A stretch of 64,000 nucleotides of DNA from NCBI GenBank assembly GCA_905221325.1, contig CAJNCS010000001.1, positions 62,001 to 126,000 on the forward strand. Reading direction: 5' to 3'. Shown here in pieces: positions 41,423 to 49,531 of this stretch (positions are counted from its first letter, which is position 1; each line of letters opens with the position of its first letter). Under the pieces are notes generated by a model. The model saw only the letters and a program-made list of their open reading frames with translations. It had not been told where the DNA came from and made no database searches. This stretch comes from a bacterium. Lineage in GTDB: Bacteria; Bacillota; Bacilli; Lactobacillales; Streptococcaceae. The position numbers and the translations under genes are program-made.

Positions 41423-41770
41423 CTAGCTCATCATCAAACTAATTGAAAAACTTTTATTGAAAGTCTGAGGATACTGATCCTCCAAAGCGTTTTTAAAATC
41501 ATCATAAGTCGCAAACTGGCTTTTCAAGTGATATTCAATCATCAAAATTTCTTCAACAATATGATTTGTCTCCCAAAATCTTAAAACCTCTTCAAAATAC
41601 GGATTATCTTTATGACGGTCTATCATATAATCTCGATAATCTTCGATAAGTTTTTTTAAACTCTTTTTATCAACCTTCTCTTGCAAACCTAATGAATCAT
41701 AAAATTGATTCCAAGAAAAATCCGCTATTTTACCAAACAAATATGAAGTAATTCCTAAATCTAAAAACAT
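41423..41770 (-). CDS. Unknown protein, probable 5' part of the same frameshifted gene
   Basis: The 115-residue product is helical and charged (FSWNQFYDSLGLQ, LIEDYRDYMIDRHKDN, FATYDDFKNALEDQYP). The abrupt end LMMS is out of keeping with the rest. A -1 shift around 41426-41438 would join it to the downstream ORF. It resembles the N-terminal helical part of a larger AT-rich accessory protein, but I cannot name the family. It lies 50 bp after the ANT(6)-like gene on the same strand. Confidence 0.5.
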   Translation of the reverse strand: MFLDLGITSYLFGKIADFSWNQFYDSLGLQEKVDKKSLKKLIEDYRDYMIDRHKDNPYFEEVLRFWETNHIVEEILMIEYHLKSQFATYDDFKNALEDQYPQTFNKSFSISLMMS

Positions 41771-41820
41771 TATACTCCTCCGAAATGTTACTAAATGGCT
41801 TCATCCTTATCAATGGAATT

Positions 41821-42684
41821 CTAATCTACTACATTTAAGCATCTTCTTTCCTCAGCATACTGAATCATCTTCTCAGCCACTTCCTTATCGTAATCAAACC
41901 CCATCTTTTGAGCAAGGATTTGAGCTTCTTGGTGGAAAAGTTGCATCGTAGTAAATAAGGACTGAGTAAGTTTCTCTACACTTGAAAAATCAAGCAGATT
42001 TGAGAATTCCTTCTCCTTCTCTGCAGGTAAATACTGGAAAAGATACTTGTAGTTCTTGCCGATATCGACTGTTCCATTATCACTTGCAACCTGCCAAGCC
42101 AAGACCTTCAAGAGTTCTTGCTGACAAATACCGTAGAGATGGTCAGTCGCATAGATGACTTGCTTGCGACAGATTCCCTTGACCACATAAGCGGAAACCC
42201 ACCAAAATTCATTGCAGGCTTTTTCAAAATCAATCGGGCTAGCTGGATTCGTCCAGTAACGTTGAGGACTTGTAGTATAGGACTCAAACAAGCCTTTCTC
42301 ATCTTTCAATACTGTGTAATCAGCTTCACTATCCACCCACTCTTGGATGTGGTCTTTGGGGCAGAGCGTCAAATCAATCCGATTGCCATCTTCAAAGAGC
42401 ATAAGATAAAGTCGACGGTGTCCCAGTACATTATACTGTTCAATCAGACGGTTGCCAAACCGGTCCAACCAAGCAAGGTCACTCGTCAGATTATCTAAAT
42501 CGTCCACTACATAAACAACATCATAGTCCTGAAACTCATCTTTTGGTGCTTTTGTATCAGTCCGTGAACCAGACATAGCGACAGCCTCGACTTTTAGACT
42601 TTTTGCGGTTTGTAAAATTAGATCAAACATTTGCGCTTCACTTCTATGTTGTCTGCACATATCTTTTATAGAATTATTTTTCAT
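41821..42684 (-). CDS. Aminoglycoside 6-adenylyltransferase-like protein (ANT(6)/AadK type)
   Basis: The 287-residue protein has the nucleotidyltransferase motif MSGSRTDTKAP (residues 38-48), the metal-binding DYDVVYVVDD (Asp53, Asp55) and a later acidic strand NRIDLTLCPKD. The helical C-terminal half is typical of ANT(6) enzymes, including CNEFWWVSAYVVKGI. These enzymes adenylylate streptomycin. Chromosomal homologues of this type need not give resistance, and the natural substrate may differ. It starts inside the end of the upstream membrane-protein gene (11-bp overlap). Nothing essential appears to be missing. Confidence 0.82.
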   Translation of the reverse strand: MKNNSIKDMCRQHRSEAQMFDLILQTAKSLKVEAVAMSGSRTDTKAPKDEFQDYDVVYVVDDLDNLTSDLAWLDRFGNRLIEQYNVLGHRRLYLMLFEDGNRIDLTLCPKDHIQEWVDSEADYTVLKDEKGLFESYTTSPQRYWTNPASPIDFEKACNEFWWVSAYVVKGICRKQVIYATDHLYGICQQELLKVLAWQVASDNGTVDIGKNYKYLFQYLPAEKEKEFSNLLDFSSVEKLTQSLFTTMQLFHQEAQILAQKMGFDYDKEVAEKMIQYAEERRCLNVVD

Positions 42685-43201
42685 TGCCGTCTTGCTCCTC
42701 TTGTTTTTGGATGCCTCGTATTCTTTTCATCTCAAGTTCGCCTACTATCAATTGGATAGTTGAACAAATCCCCAAAACGATTAAAATATAATAAAACAAA
42801 TTCATATCGTTTCTATGATATATTTGAAAGCTTCTCCATAATACAAAAGTATTTACTAATGAAAGAAGGAAAAGTAAAATAGCATTGAATAGGAGTGTTA
42901 TAGCAAACTTACTCTTAAAATACCTATAATGTTTTCCAATCCGATAGAGGGTATATAGTGAGAAAACAATCATCAAAGGTGTGAAGGCAAGTGCATAAAA
43001 TAAGATAAACCCTATTCCTGAGTATGGTTTACTTTCCATTGGTAGATCTAATAAACAGATACCAATAGTGAGGATGTTCAATATAAACAAAGATACTGTG
43101 CGAGCACACTCTTTTCTACCTTTACTGGTCGTTAAATCATATATAATTCCAAAAATGGTTAGGAGAACAAGGAAAAAAGGTATCATTAATAACGTAATCA
43201 A
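42674..43201 (-). CDS. Unknown four- to five-helix membrane protein
   Basis: The 175-residue protein has about five hydrophobic segments and a charged cytoplasmic-type tail (MKRIRGIQKQEEQDGNEK). I do not recognise a family. The start is TTG at 43201 after a G-rich stretch, or ATG at 43186 with a poorer signal. It overlaps the ANT(6)-like gene by 11 bp, so the two are probably coupled. It begins 67 bp after the Fic gene. Confidence 0.6.
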   Translation of the reverse strand: MITLLMIPFFLVLLTIFGIIYDLTTSKGRKECARTVSLFILNILTIGICLLDLPMESKPYSGIGFILFYALAFTPLMIVFSLYTLYRIGKHYRYFKSKFAITLLFNAILLFLLSLVNTFVLWRSFQIYHRNDMNLFYYILIVLGICSTIQLIVGELEMKRIRGIQKQEEQDGNEK

Positions 43202-43268
43202 TACTGCACCCCCAATAGTTTTAGCGATTGTTTACCTAAAAAGGATAATCGTCACCTTTACTTGAACT

Positions 43269-43871
43269 TTACAACTCCCCTGTCTGGTAAAGGTTATACC
43301 CTTCGTAATAATATGAAGCATCCATACCCTTAAAGAAACGGGTTTGAGTAAGGTCATCCGTCAGATTATTGAGGAGGAGATACTTGAGTTCGCCAGTCGA
43401 TACCGCGCTACGCTTCGTGGCTAGGAGGTAATCTTCCTTGTCCCCGTGAGACCAGTCCACGACTTGCCCCAGCTCAGCCTTGAGGAGATGATCCAGCCAG
43501 AGCCTCATACTTCCTCCGTTCCCTTCTCGAAAAGGGTGGGCGATATTTAGCTCAAGGTACTTCTCGACAATCTGCTCAAAGGTCTGCTGAGGCATCCTGT
43601 CAATATTTTCCAAGGAAGCTGCTAGATACATGACAGGCTCAAAGCTAACATTCCCTTTGGCGAGACTGACTGTCCGAATCTGGCCGGCGAAGTCATAGAT
43701 TTCTTCAAATAAGAAGCCACGAATAACGGCCAGAGTCGCATAGGTGCCAGCTGCTTTATCGTCCAGAAGCTGCTTTTCAAAAAGCTCTTTCGCTCGGGTT
43801 TTGCTGATTTTTTCTTCCATCTTGGCTAGTTCAAGCGAATCCATCAGACCAAGTTTATTGTCAAGCGTCAT
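43269..43871 (-). CDS. Fic/DOC family protein with altered active-site motif
   Basis: The 200-residue Fic-fold protein would normally transfer AMP to a target hydroxyl. The motif here is HPFREGNGGSMR (histidine at residue 112), whereas the family consensus is HxFx(D/E)GNGRxxR. The first arginine is replaced by glycine and the last is kept. FEEIYDFAGQIRTVSLAKGN upstream is typical. I start it at MTLDNKLGL; a start at 43889 (MKRAVF), directly abutting the stop of the GNAT gene, is equally possible. No obvious inhibitory antitoxin helix motif or separate antitoxin is seen. Confidence 0.8.
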   Translation of the reverse strand: MTLDNKLGLMDSLELAKMEEKISKTRAKELFEKQLLDDKAAGTYATLAVIRGFLFEEIYDFAGQIRTVSLAKGNVSFEPVMYLAASLENIDRMPQQTFEQIVEKYLELNIAHPFREGNGGSMRLWLDHLLKAELGQVVDWSHGDKEDYLLATKRSAVSTGELKYLLLNNLTDDLTQTRFFKGMDASYYYEGYNLYQTGEL

Positions 43872-43889
43872 AAATACAGCTCTTTTCAT

Positions 43890-44264
43890 TTAGATAGATT
43901 TTCTAAGCCCTGTTCCCACAGGTTTAAAACCTACTGTCTGATAAAATCCATCCGCTTCTGATATTAATTCAATGCGAGTCAAAGGATGTTTTTGATGAAT
44001 TTCAGCGATCAATCGCCGTCCCAATCCTTTTCCGCGATAGGCTTTATCAATGATAATCTCAGCTAAAAAGGTCGTCATGACTTCATCTGTCAAGTAGCGG
44101 GCAAAACCAAGGATTTTCTGGTTCTCTTCAACTACCAAGTAATGGGACAGATTTGTTGAAAATAATGATGTCACTTTTTCCTCTGTAAAAGAAATCCATT
44201 TTTCATTTTGATAAAGGGAATAAATAGCTTGACAATCTTTTGTTATTGCAGGTCTGATTATCAT
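43890..44264 (-). CDS. GNAT family N-acetyltransferase
   Basis: The 124-residue GNAT domain has the acetyl-CoA-binding motif AYRGKGLGRRLIAEIH near residues 74-89 and the C-terminal FYQTVGFKPVG. The substrate is unknown; small GNATs acetylate drugs, amines or protein N-termini. AAAGGAG precedes its ATG. Its TAA is followed at once by an ATG of the Fic reading frame, suggesting coupling to Fic. Confidence 0.85.
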   Translation of the reverse strand: MIIRPAITKDCQAIYSLYQNEKWISFTEEKVTSLFSTNLSHYLVVEENQKILGFARYLTDEVMTTFLAEIIIDKAYRGKGLGRRLIAEIHQKHPLTRIELISEADGFYQTVGFKPVGTGLRKSI

Positions 44265-44327
44265 TTTCTACTCCTTTCAAATCCAATGGGACCACTAACA
44301 ATTTTTCAACTCAAATTTAGTTATATT

Positions 44328-44522
44328 CTAGTTACTCTCCGTCGCTTCTTCCCTCGACTCCTTAGCCGGCTTGCGTTTTTTATAGCGGCTGCGGATGGTG
44401 TTGAGGTGGTCGCAAAGATTGACCTTGTGAGTTCTTTCATGATAAGCGTAAGCACAGATGGAGGTGAAGTCCACAAGGAAATCATAAATTTCTTGCAGCT
44501 TGAGGCGGACGGACTCATTCAC
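44328..44522 (-). CDS. Doubtful small ORF, possible remnant
   Basis: A 64-codon frame from a GTG (44520-44522) reads ESVRLKLQEIYDFLVDFTS and ends in a basic and acidic tail. The frame is open another 13 codons upstream without an ATG and has no clear Shine-Dalgarno. It fits the 305-bp gap between AbiH and GNAT and may be a decayed C-terminal fragment. I see nothing else in this gap. Confidence 0.3.
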   Translation of the reverse strand: MNESVRLKLQEIYDFLVDFTSICAYAYHERTHKVNLCDHLNTIRSRYKKRKPAKESREEATESN

Positions 44523-44569
44523 GCTCTGGTGAGCTTGTCCGAAAATCTGGTGAGAAAATTGTCATTTCA

Positions 44570-45799
44570 TTATTTGGGATAACCATGAATTGAATCCAAA
44601 CGATCCAATTTGAAAGCATTTAGCTTTGTTTTAGAATTATACTGAACTATAGCAATTTTCTTATGAAGCTTATCTAGTTTCCCATCATCCAGTTTCTCGT
44701 TGGTTGCCACATTAATAAATCTATTAATTGTGTCACTATCGGATTCATTATTGCTATTGTAATTATAAATAATCAATTCAGAATCTGTCTCCAAAAGTGA
44801 GTTAAGAATATTATTCCACCACCAAAAGTCACTATCACCGATTGATAAACCATACAGTATAAATAAATTAGTATCATTGAAGTATGATTTATATTTCTTA
44901 TCATTTTGAGCCCAATAAGGTTTTAGAAAATTCTTTGCTAAATGTCTTTTATTTTCATTTGTTATTTGTTCCTTATTGTCAAACCCAAATAACATTGATT
45001 TTGGAACATTCTGATAACCATGAGGATGAGTGATATTTGTTATCAAATAGCTAGAGTACAAAGTGTCTTTATTAAAATCCAAATCGGATAAGCGTCCCCA
45101 AGAACCATCAACAGATATAGCTGAATAACCAGGAGCAGGAATATCTTTAGGATTGGGATAGAATTGAATCTGCCTATCTGCAAACTTATGAGGATGCGGA
45201 TCAAATTGTCCTTTATCTAGCAATAAAATATTATCTAACATCGAAGTATAGTTGAAATTTAAAATTTCCCAGTTAAATAAAGAATAATGTTTAGTTTTAC
45301 GAGGAAAAGCCAATTTATTGAAATTTTCCGTATCTAAATCACCTAAAAAACGGGTAAAAGAATTAAGAGCGATTCCTTTTTCAGTGCTATCATTCCCTAA
45401 CCTAGCAAGCATATTAGGAGTAATTATTTCATTTAAAAAATTTGAGAACTCGATTTGAAATTGAGTGAAATCGTTAGCCAATTTCTCTACTTCCAGCCAA
45501 CTAGGTTGATTAAAAATCTCAATTAAACTGTTCTCAAAATCACTCCAATTTGGTTTAATACTAGAATTACTTTCATTTTCTTTCTTATCTTTAGTCATTT
45601 TTTGGAAGATCATGTTATCTTTATCAAAATTTTTATAGCAAAGATAATTGTAGAAATTTTGATAAGATGTTCGATACGGAGAATCTAGATATTCCATGAG
45701 CTGAATATCAACTCCATTACCAAACAAAGCCATAATATTTATTTGACCATCATTTTCTAATGCCTCAAATTCCTGATCTGTATATTTGGTATAACTCAT
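44570..45799 (-). CDS. AbiH family abortive-infection protein
   Basis: The 409-residue protein matches the AbiH phage-defence family by its motif order: N-terminal MALFGNGVDIQL (like the family IGNGFD), ILNFNYTSML in the middle, ITHPHG, and LYGLSIGDSDFWWWNNI towards the C-terminus. AbiH was first described in Lactococcus as a single-gene phage-abortive system; its mechanism is not known. The gene is very AT-rich compared with parE and is inserted directly downstream of parE with an 18-bp gap, so it may be read from the parE promoter. Full length appears intact. Confidence 0.8.
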   Translation of the reverse strand: MSYTKYTDQEFEALENDGQINIMALFGNGVDIQLMEYLDSPYRTSYQNFYNYLCYKNFDKDNMIFQKMTKDKKENESNSSIKPNWSDFENSLIEIFNQPSWLEVEKLANDFTQFQIEFSNFLNEIITPNMLARLGNDSTEKGIALNSFTRFLGDLDTENFNKLAFPRKTKHYSLFNWEILNFNYTSMLDNILLLDKGQFDPHPHKFADRQIQFYPNPKDIPAPGYSAISVDGSWGRLSDLDFNKDTLYSSYLITNITHPHGYQNVPKSMLFGFDNKEQITNENKRHLAKNFLKPYWAQNDKKYKSYFNDTNLFILYGLSIGDSDFWWWNNILNSLLETDSELIIYNYNSNNESDSDTINRFINVATNEKLDDGKLDKLHKKIAIVQYNSKTKLNAFKLDRLDSIHGYPK

Positions 45800-45817
45800 A
45801 TTCTCTCTTTCATCCTT

Positions 45818-47761
45818 TCAAAACGCCCCACTCTCTTCCAGCGTAAACTTAACATTATCTTCAATCCATTTACGACGTGGTTCGACCTTATCTCCCATGA
45901 GGACGTTGACGCGGCGTTCAGCGCGTGCTAAGTCTTCGATGGTGACACGGATGAGGGTACGGGTTTCTGGATTCATGGTTGTTTCCCAGAGTTGGTCCGC
46001 GTTCATCTCACCAAGACCTTTATATCGTTGGAGTGTTGCGCCTTTACCAAACTGCTTGCGGAGTTCTTCTAGCTCTCCGTCCGTCCAAGCGTAAGCCACT
46101 TCTTCTTTCTTACCTTTCCCTTTGGACATCTTGTAAAGAGGCGGAAGGGCAATATAGACATGGCCTGCCTCGACTAGTGGACGCATGTAACGGTAGAAAA
46201 ATGTTAAAAGAAGAGTTTGGATATGGGCACCATCTGTGTCCGCATCGGTCATGATAATAATCTTGTCATAGTTGGCATCTTCAATAGAGAAGTCTGCACC
46301 CACACCCGCACCAATGGTATAAATCATCGTGTTGATTTCTTCATTTTTGAGAATATCTGCCATCTTGGCCTTGGCTGTATTAATCACCTTACCTCGAAGA
46401 GGTAGGATAGCTTGGAACTTACGGTCACGGCCTTGCTTGGCAGAACCACCCGCAGAGTCCCCCTCAACCAGGTAGAGTTCATTCTTGGCAGGATTTTTAG
46501 ACTGGGCTGGAGTCAATTTTCCAGACAACAAGCCCTTGTCTTTTTTGTTTTTCTTACCATTTCGGCTCTCATCACGCGCCTTACGTGCTGCTTCACGAGC
46601 ATCACGCGCCTTGATAGCCTTGCGGATGAGATTGGAAGCCAGTTCACCATTTTCCATAAGGAAGAAGGTCAACTTATCAGCCACAATCCCATCCACAACT
46701 GGACGAGCCAGAGGGCTTCCAAGTTTGTCCTTGGTCTGTCCCTCAAACTGGAGGTGTTCTTCAGGAACGAGAATTGATAGAACGGCTGCTAATCCTTCAC
46801 GATAGTCTGACCCTTCAAGGTTCTTATCTTTTTCTTTGAGAAGTCCCGTCTTACGCGCATAGTCGTTCATGACCTTTGTAATGGCAGACTTGAGTCCCGT
46901 CTCATGCGTTCCACCGTCCTTGGTACGAACGTTATTGACAAAGGATAGAATGTTATCTGAAAATCCATCATTGTACTGGAGGGCAACTTCCACTTGGAAA
47001 CCATTGTCTTCCCCCTCAAAGTACAGAACTGGTGTCAAGGTTTCCTTGTCTTCGTTCAGATAGGAAACAAAGTCCTGAACTCCATTTTCATAGTGGAACT
47101 CGATTGCTTCATCTGTACGTTTGTCTGTCAAGGACAAGGTCACATTTTTCAAGAGGAAGGCTGACTCATTAAGGCGTTCTGAAATGGTATTGTACTTGAA
47201 GTCAGTCGTAGAAAAAATCGTCGCGTCAGGCATGAAAGTGACTTTGGTACCTGTCTTAGACTTGGGTGCTGTACCAATTTTCTTCAAGGTTGTAACGGGT
47301 TTCCCCCCATTTTCAAAGCGTTGCTTATAAACAGCACCATCACGGGTGATTTCAACTTCCAGCCAACTAGAAAGGGCATTAACAACGGAAGAACCCACCC
47401 CGTGGAGACCTCCAGATGTCTTATACCCCCCTTGACCGAATTTTCCTCCGGCGTGGAGAATAGTAAAGATAACCTCAACAGTTGGGATTCCCATGGCGTG
47501 CATCCCAGTCGGCATCCCTCGACCATGGTCCTCTACTGTTAAACTTCCATCTTTATTTATAGTCACATCAATGCGATCACCAAAGCCAGACAAGGCTTCA
47601 TCGACTGCATTGTCCACAATTTCCCAGACTAGGTGATGAAGTCCTGCTCCGTCAGTCGATCCAATATACATCCCTGGACGTTTACGGACCGCATCCAACC
47701 CTTCTAGCACCTGAATGGCGTCATCATTATAGTTATTAATATTGATTTCCTTTTTTGACAC
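45818..47761 (-). CDS. parE: DNA topoisomerase IV subunit B
   Basis: ParE is the ATPase subunit of topoisomerase IV. The 647-residue protein has the GHKL ATPase motifs [22 protein letters not shown] and [15 protein letters not shown], and the Toprim motifs [14 protein letters not shown] and [11 protein letters not shown]. The start is a GTG codon (47759-47761), preceded by AGGAGG. It is separated from its partner parC by accessory genes. Confidence 0.97.
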   Translation of the reverse strand: MSKKEININNYNDDAIQVLEGLDAVRKRPGMYIGSTDGAGLHHLVWEIVDNAVDEALSGFGDRIDVTINKDGSLTVEDHGRGMPTGMHAMGIPTVEVIFTILHAGGKFGQGGYKTSGGLHGVGSSVVNALSSWLEVEITRDGAVYKQRFENGGKPVTTLKKIGTAPKSKTGTKVTFMPDATIFSTTDFKYNTISERLNESAFLLKNVTLSLTDKRTDEAIEFHYENGVQDFVSYLNEDKETLTPVLYFEGEDNGFQVEVALQYNDGFSDNILSFVNNVRTKDGGTHETGLKSAITKVMNDYARKTGLLKEKDKNLEGSDYREGLAAVLSILVPEEHLQFEGQTKDKLGSPLARPVVDGIVADKLTFFLMENGELASNLIRKAIKARDAREAARKARDESRNGKKNKKDKGLLSGKLTPAQSKNPAKNELYLVEGDSAGGSAKQGRDRKFQAILPLRGKVINTAKAKMADILKNEEINTMIYTIGAGVGADFSIEDANYDKIIIMTDADTDGAHIQTLLLTFFYRYMRPLVEAGHVYIALPPLYKMSKGKGKKEEVAYAWTDGELEELRKQFGKGATLQRYKGLGEMNADQLWETTMNPETRTLIRVTIEDLARAERRVNVLMGDKVEPRRKWIEDNVKFTLEESGAF

Positions 47762-47790
47762 AAGGAACCTCCTATTTGTTCATCTTTTCT

Positions 47791-47819
47791 ATTTTACAGG
47801 TTTTCTAGGGATTTTGCAA
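47791..47819 (-). promoter_or_regulatory. parE promoter
   Basis: On the minus strand TTGCAA (47814-47819), 17 bp and TAAAAT (47791-47796) lie 30 bp before parE. Confidence 0.7.
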
Positions 47820-47881
47820 AGTTTTTCCCATTCAGCTGTCACAATTTCACAGGATATTCTCTGACTTTCCACAGCATTTCA

Positions 47882-47897
47882 TGGTATAATAGGTCTA
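47882..47897 (+). promoter_or_regulatory. Extended -10 promoter of plsY with no 5' leader
   Basis: TGGTATAAT (47882-47890) is a perfect extended -10. Transcription would be expected to start about 7 bases later, exactly at the ATG (47897). There is no Shine-Dalgarno before the ATG, so the mRNA is predicted to be leaderless. Confidence 0.65.
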
Positions 47898-48538
47898 TGA
47901 TGACATTTGTATTATTAATTCTAGCATATTTACTAGGTTCGATTCCGTCTGGTCTATGGATTGGACAAATCTTCTTTCAAACAAATCTGCGTGAACATGG
48001 TTCTGGAAATACCGGAACAACCAATACTTTCCGAATTTTAGGTAAGAAAGCGGGTATGGCAACCTTTGTGATTGACTTCTTTAAAGGAACCTTGGCCACT
48101 CTCCTTCCAATCATTTTCCACCTTCAAGGTGTATCACCTCTCGTATTTGGACTTTTGGCTGTGATTGGACATACCTTTCCTATCTTTGCAGGCTTTAAAG
48201 GTGGTAAGGCTGTCGCAACTAGCGCTGGAGTTGTTTTCGGATTTGCGCCTATCTTCTGTCTCTACCTAGCAGTCGTATTCTTTGGAACCCTCTATCTTTT
48301 TAGTATGATTTCCTTGTCTAGCGTTACTGCTTCTATCGCAGCCGTTATCGGAGTTCTCCTATTTCCACTATTTGGATTTATCCTAAACAGCTATGATCCT
48401 CTCTTCATTCTGATTGTCCTAGCACTTGCTAGCTTGATTATCATTCGTCACAAGGATAATATCACACGTATCAAAAATAAAACTGAAAATCTTGTCCCTT
48501 GGGGATTGAACTTAACCCATCAAAATCCTAACAAATAA
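47897..48538 (+). CDS. plsY: Acyl-phosphate glycerol-3-phosphate acyltransferase PlsY
   Basis: PlsY is an integral membrane enzyme that transfers an acyl group from acyl-phosphate to glycerol-3-phosphate, the first step of phospholipid synthesis. The 213-residue protein has about five membrane segments and the motifs [28 protein letters not shown] and [12 protein letters not shown]. Two tandem ATG codons begin the frame and neither has a Shine-Dalgarno. It is divergent from parE and ends in a terminator. Confidence 0.96.
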   Translation: MMTFVLLILAYLLGSIPSGLWIGQIFFQTNLREHGSGNTGTTNTFRILGKKAGMATFVIDFFKGTLATLLPIIFHLQGVSPLVFGLLAVIGHTFPIFAGFKGGKAVATSAGVVFGFAPIFCLYLAVVFFGTLYLFSMISLSSVTASIAAVIGVLLFPLFGFILNSYDPLFILIVLALASLIIIRHKDNITRIKNKTENLVPWGLNLTHQNPNK

Positions 48539-48567
48539 AACGCCAGTTTGAAACTGACGTTTTTTTG
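48538..48567. terminator. Terminator of plsY, usable in both directions
   Basis: AAACG, one mismatch, then CAGTTT-G-AAACTG and CGTTTTTTT follow the plsY stop. The converging ABC permease gene ends 6 bp beyond it. Confidence 0.85.
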
Positions 48568-48572
48568 TATGC

Positions 48573-49529
48573 TTATTTTGACTTGATGTAGTTGATACCG
48601 TCTGCCTTAGGCGCAACTGCTTTTCCAAAGAAGGCTGCCAAGACAAGGATGGTCAAGACATAAGGGGCGATTTGAAGGTAAACCGCTGGCACTCCTTGTA
48701 GGAAAGGCAATTGAGAACCGATAACTGCCAAACTTTGTGAAAGTCCAAAGAAGAGACTGGAAAGCATAGCACCGATTGGGTTCCATTTACCAAAGATCAT
48801 TGCCGCAAGAGCGATAAACCCAGGCCCTACAATGGTTGTTACTGAGAAGTTAACTGAAATGGATTGAGCATAAATCGCTCCCCCAATTCCACCTAGGAAT
48901 CCTGAAATAATAACTCCAAGATATCGCATCTTGTAAACATTGATCCCCAAGGTATCCGCTGCCTGAGGGTGTTCACCGACAGAGCGAAGGCGAAGACCAA
49001 AGCGTGTCTTAAAAAGAATAAACCATGCAAAGAATGAGAAGGCAATCGCGATATAACCTAGCAAACTTGTTGACTTGAAGAAGATATCTCCAATCACAGG
49101 GATATCAGCCAAAACTGGGAAATCAAAACGTCCAAAAGTCTGGCTTAAGTTATCCGTTTGCCCTTTGTTATAAAGAACTTTAACCAAGAAAACTGCTAAG
49201 GCAGGAGCCATCAAGTTCAATACTGTACCACTGACAACATGGTCCGCACGGAAATGAACTGTAGCGACGGCATGGATGAGGGAGAAAATAGCTCCCACGA
49301 TACCAGCAACCAACAAGGAAATCCAAGGTGTCGCTGCTCCAAGTTGTTCTGCAAACTCAAGGTTAAAGACAACCCCAGAAAAGGCTCCCATAACCATAAT
49401 TCCTTCAAGACCGACGTTAACGACACCACCACGTTCAGAGAAAACTCCTCCGATACTCGTAAAAATAAGTGGTGCTGAGTAAATCAGCATAGAAGAGACC
49501 AAGAGGGTGAGTAATGTTGTAATAGACAT
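48573..49529 (-). CDS. Nucleoside ABC transporter permease (BmpC/NupC type)
   Basis: The 318-residue protein has about eight to ten membrane helices and belongs to the branched-chain/ribose-type permease family. FTSIGGVFSERGGVVNVGLEGIM and YAQSISVNFS are typical of the nucleoside importers that work with PnrA/BmpA lipoproteins. It forms a heterodimer with the product of the preceding gene, 2 bp away. It is the last gene of the operon. Confidence 0.9.
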   Translation of the reverse strand: MSITTLLTLLVSSMLIYSAPLIFTSIGGVFSERGGVVNVGLEGIMVMGAFSGVVFNLEFAEQLGAATPWISLLVAGIVGAIFSLIHAVATVHFRADHVVSGTVLNLMAPALAVFLVKVLYNKGQTDNLSQTFGRFDFPVLADIPVIGDIFFKSTSLLGYIAIAFSFFAWFILFKTRFGLRLRSVGEHPQAADTLGINVYKMRYLGVIISGFLGGIGGAIYAQSISVNFSVTTIVGPGFIALAAMIFGKWNPIGAMLSSLFFGLSQSLAVIGSQLPFLQGVPAVYLQIAPYVLTILVLAAFFGKAVAPKADGINYIKSK

Positions 49530-49531
49530 CC

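Noticed and set aside
41821..42684. ANT(6)-like gene as an acquired resistance gene on a mobile element
   Set aside because: There is no transposase, integrase or terminal repeat nearby and the protein is not identical to the common mobile aadE as I remember it, so resistance is not claimed.
44321..44518. A second 65-codon frame in the AbiH-GNAT gap
   Set aside because: It overlaps the other small frame there, is serine- and arginine-rich without a recognisable pattern, and has no ribosome site; at most one of the two can be real.
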